DNA of 64,000 nucleotides from assembly GCA_017577365.1 (NCBI GenBank), contig PKRJ01000017.1:1-64000 (forward strand), written 5' to 3'. Of the stretch, positions 44,151 to 53,919 are shown piece after piece (position 1 is the stretch's first letter; each line of letters starts with the position of its first letter). The notes under the pieces are model-generated. The model was not told the origin of the DNA and did no database searches. It saw only the letters and a list, made by a program, of their open reading frames with translations. The stretch comes from Gammaproteobacteria bacterium. Lineage in GTDB: Bacteria > Pseudomonadota > Gammaproteobacteria > Steroidobacterales > Rariloculaceae. The translations under genes and the position numbers were made by a program.

Positions 44151-45131
44151 ATGTCGACCGAGCGTCCTCGGCGAAACGACGGCGATGACGACGCGCGCGC
44201 TCCGGACGCGATGACCACATCCGAAGCCGCGAAGCAAGAGCGCCCGCCGCTCGACGAGCTGATGCTCGCGATGGACGTCGTCGACACGCTGCGCCACCGC
44301 GAACGGCTCATCGAGCGCGAGCTCGGCGCGGAGGATCGCGAGCGCGCGCTGAAAGAGCGGCTGCGCGAGATCTACGCCGCTCAGGGCATCGAGGTCAGCG
44401 ACGCCGTCCTCGAGCAGGGCGTTCGCGCGCTGCACGAGGAGCGCTTCGTCTACAAGCCGCCGGAGCCGGGGCTCGGCCGCACGCTCGCCCTGCTTTACGT
44501 CCGGCGCGACCGTTGGGGCAAGCCCGCGCTCGCCGCGATCGCCGCGATCGCCGCCGTGCTCATCGTTTACCAGCTCGCGGTGCGCGGACCCGCGCTCCGC
44601 GAGATCGAAACCCTCCCCGAGCGGCTCGACGTTGCGCATCGGGCGGTCGTCGATCTCGCGGCCGAGCCCACCGCGGTCGCGCAGGCCGAGACGCTCGCGA
44701 ATCGAGGCGAGACCGCGCTCGAGCGGCGCGACTACGACGCGGCCGAGGAAAGCGTCCGCGAGCTGCGCGCGATGCGCGCCGCGCTCGAGCGCGAGTACGA
44801 GCTCCGCGTCGTGTCGCGGCCCGGCGAGCTCTCCGGCGTCTGGCGCGTGCCCGACGAGAATCCGCAGGCGCAGAACTTCTACCTGATCGTCGAGGCGATC
44901 GCGCCGGACGGCGCAACCCTCACGCTGCCGATCCGCAACGAGGAGGATGGGAAAGTGCGCGAGGTCTCGCGCTGGGGTCTGCGCGTCGACGAGCAGACCT
45001 TTCGCCGCGTCGCGGAAGACAAGCGCGACGACGGCATCATTCAAAACGACGTCGTCGCCGTGAAGCGACGCGGCGAGCTCGAGCCTGAGTATCGCGTCGC
45101 GTCGACCGGCGCGGCGATCACCGAATGGTGA
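44151..45131 (+). CDS. Single-pass membrane protein of unknown function (perhaps DUF6384)
   Basis: 326 residues. Polar N-terminus, then the stretch LDELMLAMDVVDTLRHRERL, which from memory recalls the DUF6384 family; I could not check this. One membrane helix at about residues 125-145 (ALAAIAAIAAVLIVYQLAV). After it comes a helical, TPR-like segment (RGETALERRDYDAAEESVRE) and a C-terminal beta-rich domain (about 215-326). Topology suggests a cytoplasmic N-terminal part and a periplasmic C-terminal part. Middle gene of the module. Confidence 0.85.
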   Translation: MSTERPRRNDGDDDARAPDAMTTSEAAKQERPPLDELMLAMDVVDTLRHRERLIERELGAEDRERALKERLREIYAAQGIEVSDAVLEQGVRALHEERFVYKPPEPGLGRTLALLYVRRDRWGKPALAAIAAIAAVLIVYQLAVRGPALREIETLPERLDVAHRAVVDLAAEPTAVAQAETLANRGETALERRDYDAAEESVRELRAMRAALEREYELRVVSRPGELSGVWRVPDENPQAQNFYLIVEAIAPDGATLTLPIRNEEDGKVREVSRWGLRVDEQTFRRVAEDKRDDGIIQNDVVAVKRRGELEPEYRVASTGAAITEW

Positions 45132-45135
45132 CGCG

Positions 45136-46629
45136 ATGAGCGAGCGCGTGTGGAGCGGACGGGAAGCGCTCGCGTCGCTCGACGAGACGCTCGCGAAGAT
45201 ACACCAGGCGGTCGATGCGCTCGCTAGCGAGCTGCGGCGCGCGGACGCGGAGCTCGCGGCGGCGCGCCAGGCCGAGCTCGCGGCGCTCGCGCGAATGGCG
45301 AGGATCCGGCTCGGCGAGATCGAGCGCGGCGACCTCGCGGACGCGCTCGACGACGCCGATCGGCGCGTCGCCGAGATCCTCGCGGCCCGGCGCGACGCGC
45401 AAGACGCGCTCGACAAAGAGATCGCCGCGGCCGAGGAGCGGCGCGCCGCGCTCGAGCGCCTGCGCGGCGAGCGGCAAGCAGCCGTCGCCGCGGCCGCCGA
45501 GGCCGTCGATGCGGCCGAGGCCGAGGCGCAGACACGTCTTGCGTCCGACGACGAGTACCGCGCGAAGCTCGCGCAGGCCGAGCGCTCCGACGCCGTCGCG
45601 GACCACGCCGAGGACAAGGCGCGCGCCGCGGAAGCCGATCGCAGCGAGAAGGCGAAACCCTACGAGGCCGACCCGGTCTTCGCCTATCTCTGGGCGCGCG
45701 GCTTCGGCACGGCGCGTTATCGCGCTTGGCCGCCAGCGCGGCTGCTCGACGGCTGGGCCGCGCGCTCGATCGACTACGAGGGCCTCAGGCGAAACTACGC
45801 GCTCCTGACCGAGATCCCGATCAGGCTTCGCGAGCACGCGACGCGCATGCGCGAGGCCGCCGAGCGCGACATCGAAGCGGCGCGAGCCCTCGAGCGCCGC
45901 GCCGCGGAAGCCGCGGGCGTTCCCGAGCGAAAACGCCGGCTCGAGGTCGCCGAGGCCGCGCTCGCCGAGATCGACCACGAGATCGACGAGCAGGAAGCCG
46001 AGATCGGCCGGCTCGTCGACCGGCGTGCGCGCTTCGCGGCCGGCGAGGACGATCATTCGCAGCAGGCGACGGCGCTCCTGCGCGACGCGTTCCTGCGCGA
46101 GGATCTTTCGGCGCTGCGCGAGCGCGCCGCGCGCACGCGAAGCCCCGAGGACGATGCCTTGATCGACGATCTCGCGCGGCTCGACGACACGATCGAACGG
46201 CTCGACGACGAGCGGGAACGCTTGCGGCGCCTGCACGAGGCCGAGCGCGACCGCACGCGAAGCCTCGAGGAGCTGCGCCGTCGCTTCAAGCAGAGCCGCT
46301 ACGACGACGTGCACTCGACGTTCGTCAACGCGGCGCTGCTCGCGCTCTTGCTCGAGCGCTTCGTCGGAGGCTCGGTCGGCGCCGACGAGGTCTGGGAAAC
46401 GATTCGCCGGCAGCAGCGCTTCCGGCGCGTCGCCGCGGATCCGCTCTTCGGCACCGGCCGCTTTCCGCGCGGACGGTTCCCCGGCCCGTGGCATATTCCG
46501 GGCGGCCGCGGAGGCTGGAATTTCCCGGGCGGCGGAGGATTCGGCCGCGGCGGCGGATTTGGCGGCGGCGGTTTCGGCCGCGGCGGCGGATTCGGCGGCG
46601 GCGGGTTCAAGACCGGCGGAGGATTCTGA
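45136..46629 (+). CDS. Long coiled-coil protein with Gly/Phe/Arg-rich repeat tail
   Basis: 497 residues, 4 bases after the preceding stop. Residues about 10-165 and 225-400 are long charged coiled coils rich in Ala, Glu and Arg, separated by a short globular stretch (YLWARGFGTARYRAWPPARLLDG). The last ~50 residues (about 448-497) are low complexity: PRGRFPGPW, then repeats of FGRGGGFGGGG, ending TGGGF. No membrane helix or signal is seen. Such tails often drive self-association or surface interaction; that is inference. With the two genes upstream it may form a membrane-linked filament or scaffold. Confidence 0.85.
   Translation: MSERVWSGREALASLDETLAKIHQAVDALASELRRADAELAAARQAELAALARMARIRLGEIERGDLADALDDADRRVAEILAARRDAQDALDKEIAAAEERRAALERLRGERQAAVAAAAEAVDAAEAEAQTRLASDDEYRAKLAQAERSDAVADHAEDKARAAEADRSEKAKPYEADPVFAYLWARGFGTARYRAWPPARLLDGWAARSIDYEGLRRNYALLTEIPIRLREHATRMREAAERDIEAARALERRAAEAAGVPERKRRLEVAEAALAEIDHEIDEQEAEIGRLVDRRARFAAGEDDHSQQATALLRDAFLREDLSALRERAARTRSPEDDALIDDLARLDDTIERLDDERERLRRLHEAERDRTRSLEELRRRFKQSRYDDVHSTFVNAALLALLLERFVGGSVGADEVWETIRRQQRFRRVAADPLFGTGRFPRGRFPGPWHIPGGRGGWNFPGGGGFGRGGGFGGGGFGRGGGFGGGGFKTGGGF
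46540..46605 (+). repeat. 33-bp in-frame tandem repeat, two copies
   Basis: Two adjacent 33-base units (46540 and 46573 starts) encode FGRGGGFGGGG twice in the tail of the preceding gene, with few base differences. Copy number could vary by slippage. Confidence 0.8.
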
Positions 46630-46765
46630 GAGCCCGCCGCGCCCGCTCAGAAATACTGGCAGTGGTCCGCGGCGAGCGCCTTCTCGCGCAGGAACTTCAC
46701 CACGCGCGCGTTCGAACGCTTCGTCGGCATGCCGCCGGCGGAATGGCGGCGGCGCCGAGACGCGC

Positions 46766-47779
46766 TCACCAGCGCAGCAGGTTCGGCTTGAAATCGATCG
46801 CCCACGCCGCGTCGTAGTAGCGCAGGCTCACCGACTTCGGCGGCGCGACGCGGTCGAGCCGCTCGATGTCCTCGGGCGTGATCTTCACGTCGACCGCGCC
46901 GAGGTTGTCGACGAGCTGCTCCACCGTTCTCGGCCCGATGATCGGCGCGGTCACGCCCGGCTGCGCGGCATTCCACGCGAGGGCGAGCTGCGACGGCGTG
47001 CAGCCCTTCTCGGCCGCGAGCGCGACGACTTCCTCGATGACGTCGAACGCCTTGTCCGTGACGGGGCGATCGAAGTTGTCTTTTCCGCCCTGCCAGCGGC
47101 CCTCGGCGTTCACGTCGCCGCGCTTGTACTTGCCGGTCAAGAGCCCGCCGCACAGCGGCCCCCACGGAAGCACCGCGAGCCCGAAACTTTGCGCGGCCGG
47201 AAGCACCTCCCGCTCGGCCGTGCGGTCGAGCAGGTTGTACGTCGGCTGCTCGCTGACGAAGCGGTTCAGGCCGAATTCCTTCGACGCCCAAAGCGCCTCG
47301 ACGATCTTCCACGCGGGGAACATGCTCGTGCCGATGTAGCGCACCTTGCCGGCGCGGATCAGGTCGTCGAGCGCACGCAGCGTCTCGTCGATCGGGATGT
47401 CGGACAGCGGTCGGTGCAGCTGATAGAGGTCGATCCAATCGGTCTTGAGTCGTTTCAGCGACGCCTCGCAAGCCTGGATGATGTGCCGGCGGCTCAAGCC
47501 CTGCCCGTTCGGATCGTTCGGGTCCATCGGTCCGCACACCTTCGTCGCGAGCACGACGCGCTCGCGGCGGCCATTCACGGACAGCGCCTTGCCGACGATG
47601 CGCTCGCTCTCGCCCGCGGAATAGATATTCGCGGTATCGATGAAGTTGATGCCCGCGTCGAGCGCTCGCTCGACGATCTCGATCGACTCGGCTTCCCCGG
47701 TCTTGCGCGCGAACATCATCGTGCCGAGGCAGAGCTTGCTGACCTTGACGCCGGTTCGGCCGAGATTGCGGTATTCCAT
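46766..47779 (-). CDS. Aldo/keto reductase
   Basis: 337 residues, NADPH-dependent (beta/alpha)8 barrel. The catalytic tetrad is visible: Asp48 and Tyr53 (FIDTANIYSAGES), Lys80 (VVLATKV) and His122 (LYQLHRPL). The nucleotide-binding end includes APIIGPRTVEQLVDNL. Most similar in outline to YajO/Tas/YccK-type reductases. The real substrate is unknown; it reduces aldehydes or ketones in the cytoplasm. Transcribed divergently from the PQQ dehydrogenase gene, 189 bases apart, so a joint role is possible but unproven. Confidence 0.93.
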   Translation of the reverse strand: MEYRNLGRTGVKVSKLCLGTMMFARKTGEAESIEIVERALDAGINFIDTANIYSAGESERIVGKALSVNGRRERVVLATKVCGPMDPNDPNGQGLSRRHIIQACEASLKRLKTDWIDLYQLHRPLSDIPIDETLRALDDLIRAGKVRYIGTSMFPAWKIVEALWASKEFGLNRFVSEQPTYNLLDRTAEREVLPAAQSFGLAVLPWGPLCGGLLTGKYKRGDVNAEGRWQGGKDNFDRPVTDKAFDVIEEVVALAAEKGCTPSQLALAWNAAQPGVTAPIIGPRTVEQLVDNLGAVDVKITPEDIERLDRVAPPKSVSLRYYDAAWAIDFKPNLLRW

Positions 47780-47968
47780 GGCTCGACGCCCCTTCGCAAC
47801 AGACGGACGGAGACGTCATTGTAACCGCTCGCGCGCGCGGTATCGGTGCAGAGGCACGTCGCGCTCGCCGGCGCCGCGCGGCTCCTCTGCTGCGTGCCCG
47901 CCGGGCGGTTGAACATTCCGCCGCTCTAATGGATGCTGTCGCGCGTTTCGTTCCACGAGGAGTTACCG

Positions 47969-50134
<2,166 letters not shown>

Positions 50135-50198
50135 TCCTCGATCTAACGCCGATCCGGCGGTGCTCGTTCGGGCCGAGCACCTCAGCGCTTGTATGCTC

Positions 50199-50519
50199 TC
50201 AACTGGATCTGACCCGCGGCTGATATCCGTAGTCCGCGAGCCTCTTTCGACAGATCTCGATCTCTTCGGGGGAAAACAGCTCGTGAAACCGCGGAGTCTC
50301 CACGATCATCGCTTCCATGCTCAGATCGAGCCGCCCGCGTTCCCACAATTCCGTATAGCCGCTCGACACCCGCTGTGAATGGATGAGCATGCGGGCAGCC
50401 TCGACTCCACCGTGCTCAACCACCATCTTGAGGAATGCGCTCGCAGTGTAACCGGCTTCGCTCTTCGCCCTACGGTAAATATCCAGCATCGCCTCGTTGA
50501 AGCCCGACTCGACCGTCAT
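50199..50519 (-). CDS. Small conserved-looking hypothetical protein in low-GC patch
   Basis: 106 residues (MTVESGFNEAMLDIYRRAKSE). Compact, helical and soluble: AGYTASAFLKMVVEHGGVEA, then SSGYTELWERGRLDLSMEAM and FSPEEIEICRKRLADYGYQP. From memory, very similar short domains recur as hypothetical genes near restriction and defence genes, but I cannot check this. An AAAGG site stands before the ATG. The gene and its surroundings are clearly less GC-rich than the rest of the window, which suggests acquisition by transfer. Confidence 0.75.
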   Translation of the reverse strand: MTVESGFNEAMLDIYRRAKSEAGYTASAFLKMVVEHGGVEAARMLIHSQRVSSGYTELWERGRLDLSMEAMIVETPRFHELFSPEEIEICRKRLADYGYQPRVRSS

Positions 50520-50946
50520 ACCCTTTCCCAGTCACCAAGCAACGTTGTCTTCAAGAAGCACTAGTTTGGTTTCGACGAGCTTCTTGCCGACATCCCATAG
50601 TCAGCTTAACGAGGAAGTCTCGAACGCTACAATATCGCTCCTCGGGCTCTCCCAGCTCCTCCTCTGACACGCAGCCGTGGCATCTTGCCCCTGATGCGCG
50701 AGTCGAGACGGAGCGTCGTTACGCTCTTCGTCCGAACGCAGCAACGAAAGCGATCAGCGATCCGGAGTCACCATTCCGGCCCAAGCAGGCGCTAGATCCG
50801 GTCGCAGGCCCCCAATCCCGTCGCACGCATTCCGGACGCGTCTGGAGCAAGGCAAGACGCCTGAGCCGCGAACGAGACGAGCGCTGTTTCGCGCTGGTCG
50901 CCGACGCGCTACGATCAAACGCGGTCAAGACGCACCGCAGATCGAA
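50520..50946. other. 427-base intergenic region, possible gene remnant
   Basis: No complete gene seen. The first ~120 bases are low in GC. On the minus strand, 50532-50600 holds a 22-codon open stretch reading LWDVGKKLVETKLVLLEDNVAW before a stop, flanked upstream by another stop; it looks like the end of a decayed gene. The rest returns to high GC and should hold the asmA-like gene promoter, which I could not pinpoint. Confidence 0.4.
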
Positions 50947-53874
50947 ATGAGGGCACTCAAGATCCTGCTCGTCATCGCAGCGTCGATCGCGGCGCTCTTC
51001 GTGCTCGCGGCCGTGCTGCTCACCGTCTTCTTCGATCCGAACGACTACAAGGGCTACGTCACGAGGTGGGTCGAGGAGCGAACCGGCCGCCCGTTGGCGA
51101 TCGAGGGCGACCTCGAGCTCGCGTTCTTCCCATGGCTCGCGGTCGAGACCGAAGGCGTGACGCTCGGCTCGCCCGCCGGTTTCGATCCCGGCACGCCGTT
51201 CGCGCGCATCGAGCGCGTCGCCGCGGGTGTCAGGCTCATGCCGCTCCTGCTCGAGCGGCGCCTCGAAATCGGGCGAATCCGTATGGAAGGCGCGCGTTTC
51301 GATCTCGAGCGCGGCCCGGACGGCCGCGGCAACTGGGAAGATTTCGGCGACACGGCGCCGACGGGCACCGATGACGCAAGCCCGTCCGAAACGTTCACGC
51401 AGAGCCTCGACATCGAAAGCATCGAGATTCGCGACGCCGAGGTGCGCTGGTACGAGGACGAAAGGCGGCTGCGCTACGTGCTCGGCGATATTCGGCTGTC
51501 GACCGGGCGCATCCGCGGGGGCGAGCCGGTCGACGTTTCGCTCGCGTTGAGCGTCTTCGACGTCGACTCGGAGCGGACCTACGACGTCGAGACGGGATCG
51601 CGGGTCGCGCTCGCGGCGCTCGGCGCGACCGAAGGCGATACGGCCATCGCCCTCGACGATTTCGCTTTCGCGCTGCGGGTCCGCGACGCGGCCTCCGCGG
51701 AGCTCGTTTCCGGGAGGATCGACGGGACGACGTTTCGCGCTTCGTCGGACGGGCGCGTCGAGATCGGCGCGGCGCGCCTTGCCGGCCGCGCCGCCGCGTC
51801 GCAGGCCGCGCCGCGCGGGCTCGAGTTCGGCGCGGAGTGGTCGGCGCTGCGCTTCGACCCGACGGGCGGCGAGCTCGCGATCGACGATCTCGTCACGCGC
51901 GTCGCCGGCGTCGCCGCGAGCTGGCAGCTCGAAGCGCGCAACGTGATCGATGCGCCGAGCGTCGCAGGCCGAGTCGCGATCGCGCACGCGCCGATCGGCG
52001 AAGCGCTCGCCTCTTTCGGCGTTGCGTTACCGCAGAATCTCGATCCGAGGTCGCTCGGCACGCTCGATGCGAGCGCGCAGTTCCGCATCGGGCTCGCCGT
52101 CGACGGCACGCCGGGCGCGGAGGGTCCCGCCATCGGGCCGTATCGGCTCGAGGCGCTCGGCGTCGACGGGCTCGAGCTCGCGGCGCTCGGGCTTCGAGCG
52201 TCCGGCCGCGCGGAGCTCGCCGACGACGGGCACGTTCGCGCCGATCTCACCGTGCCCGCGTTCACGCCGAGCGACGCGTTGCTCGCGCTCGTGAGAGGCT
52301 ACGTGCCCGATGGCGTCGATCTTTCGGCGATCGACCGCCTCGCAATCTCGGGCCGAGCCGACGTCGACGTCGAGAGCGGCAGAACGTCGCTGCACGAGGC
52401 ACGCGTCGCCGCGCTCGGCGCGGAGATCGTCACGTCGCTCGAGCTCGTGTCGAACGAGAACGGCCCACGCATCGGCGGCACGCTGCGCGTCTCGAATCTC
52501 GAGTCGGCGCGCGTCGCGCAGCTCCTCGGCTCCCTATGGCCGGCGGATCTCGATCCCGCGCTGACCGGCACGCTCGCGGCCAATACGCGTTTCGATTACG
52601 ACGGCGCGGCGGAGCGCCTCGCGCTCGAAGACCTCACGCTCGGCGCATTGGGCCTGTCCGCGAGCGGGCGCGTGACGATCGCGAGCCTCGGCGGCGACGC
52701 GCCGACGGCCGCGGGCGAGCTACGCATCGCCGCGTTCTCGCCGCGCGACGTGCTGCGCCGCCTGAATCAGCCGGTCCCAGAGACGTCGGACGAAAAAGCG
52801 CTCGCCCGCGCGAGCCTCGCTGCCCGGTTCGACGCGAGCGCGAAAGCGATGCGCTTCACCAATGTGGATCTCGCGCTCGACGACAGCCGGATCACCGGCG
52901 AATTCGGCATCGACCAGCTCGACGCCGCGACGCCGACCTATCGCTTCGCGATCGCGATCGATCGCGTGAACGTCGACCGCTATCTGCCGCCGCCCGCGAG
53001 CGCGGTGCCGGAGAACGCCGCACCCGACACGCCGACAGCGGGCGATATCGAGCTGCCGAAGGATGCGCTCGCGAACCTCGCGATCGAAGGCCGCGTCACG
53101 GTCGGCGAGCTGCGGCTCGCAGGGCTCAATTTCGCGCAGGTCTCGACCGCGCTTTCGGTCGGCAACGGGCGCGCGAGCATCGGGCCGGCGAAGGCGCGGC
53201 TTTACGGCGGCGAGTTCGACGGCACGCTGCACGTCGACACGACGAGCGAGCCCGGCCTGCGCCTCACCGGGCGCGCGACGTCGCTCGATCTCGAGCCGCT
53301 GATCACGGCGCTCACCGGCGACGCGAACTTCAGCGGCACGGGCGATTTCGATCTCGATCTTTCCGGGCGCGGCGAGACCGTGATCAAGAACGTCGAGACG
53401 GCGAACGGCCAGGTGCGCTTCGAGATGCGCAACGGCGCGATCGACGGCTTCAATCTCGGCCGCGGTCTCTGCGTCGTCTATAACGCGACGCAGCGCCTGC
53501 CCGCGCCGGCCGAGCAACCCGACAAGACCGAGTACCTGCTGATTCGCGGCACGGCGAGCGTGAAAGACGGCGTCGCATCGAGCAACGATCTTCTCGCGCG
53601 TGCGTCGTTCATGGATCTGACCGGCCGGGGCACGCTCGTGCTCGCGGCGCAGCGGCTCGACTACTCGCTCGAGGCGAAGCTGACCGGCTCGACGGGAATC
53701 CGCGGCTGCGAAGCGATGGACGGCCTCGTCGGCGAGTCGCTGCCGCTCGTCCTGCGCGGCACCGTGACCGATCCCGAGATCCGGCCGGACTTCAGCGAGA
53801 TCATCGAGCGCAGGCTGCGCAACGAGGTGCGCGATCGGGTACGCGACGCGATTCTGGATCGACTGTTGCGATAA
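50947..53874 (+). CDS. AsmA family protein
   Basis: 975 residues. N-terminal membrane helix at about 5-27 followed by the AsmA N-terminal signature FDPNDYKGYVTRWVEERTGRP and LAFFPWLAVETEGVTLG. The long periplasmic region consists of repeated beta-rich modules (several LDASAQF, LAANTRFDYD and LAARFDASAK stretches). The C-terminal AsmA domain has GAIDGFNLGRGLCVVYN. Proteins of this family resemble bridge-like lipid carriers between the inner and outer membranes, and E. coli AsmA affects outer-membrane assembly. Followed after 45 bases by the PBP1b gene. Confidence 0.93.
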   Translation: MRALKILLVIAASIAALFVLAAVLLTVFFDPNDYKGYVTRWVEERTGRPLAIEGDLELAFFPWLAVETEGVTLGSPAGFDPGTPFARIERVAAGVRLMPLLLERRLEIGRIRMEGARFDLERGPDGRGNWEDFGDTAPTGTDDASPSETFTQSLDIESIEIRDAEVRWYEDERRLRYVLGDIRLSTGRIRGGEPVDVSLALSVFDVDSERTYDVETGSRVALAALGATEGDTAIALDDFAFALRVRDAASAELVSGRIDGTTFRASSDGRVEIGAARLAGRAAASQAAPRGLEFGAEWSALRFDPTGGELAIDDLVTRVAGVAASWQLEARNVIDAPSVAGRVAIAHAPIGEALASFGVALPQNLDPRSLGTLDASAQFRIGLAVDGTPGAEGPAIGPYRLEALGVDGLELAALGLRASGRAELADDGHVRADLTVPAFTPSDALLALVRGYVPDGVDLSAIDRLAISGRADVDVESGRTSLHEARVAALGAEIVTSLELVSNENGPRIGGTLRVSNLESARVAQLLGSLWPADLDPALTGTLAANTRFDYDGAAERLALEDLTLGALGLSASGRVTIASLGGDAPTAAGELRIAAFSPRDVLRRLNQPVPETSDEKALARASLAARFDASAKAMRFTNVDLALDDSRITGEFGIDQLDAATPTYRFAIAIDRVNVDRYLPPPASAVPENAAPDTPTAGDIELPKDALANLAIEGRVTVGELRLAGLNFAQVSTALSVGNGRASIGPAKARLYGGEFDGTLHVDTTSEPGLRLTGRATSLDLEPLITALTGDANFSGTGDFDLDLSGRGETVIKNVETANGQVRFEMRNGAIDGFNLGRGLCVVYNATQRLPAPAEQPDKTEYLLIRGTASVKDGVASSNDLLARASFMDLTGRGTLVLAAQRLDYSLEAKLTGSTGIRGCEAMDGLVGESLPLVLRGTVTDPEIRPDFSEIIERRLRNEVRDRVRDAILDRLLR

Positions 53875-53919
53875 GGCGTCACTCTCGGGTGAGGCGCACA
53901 GGGACAAGGATCGGTATGC

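Noticed and set aside
46647..46730. A 27-codon minus-strand frame (MPTKRSNARVVKFLREKALA...) after the aldo/keto reductase.
   Set aside because: It reads like a protein tail, but there is no ribosome site and it is too short to support by itself.
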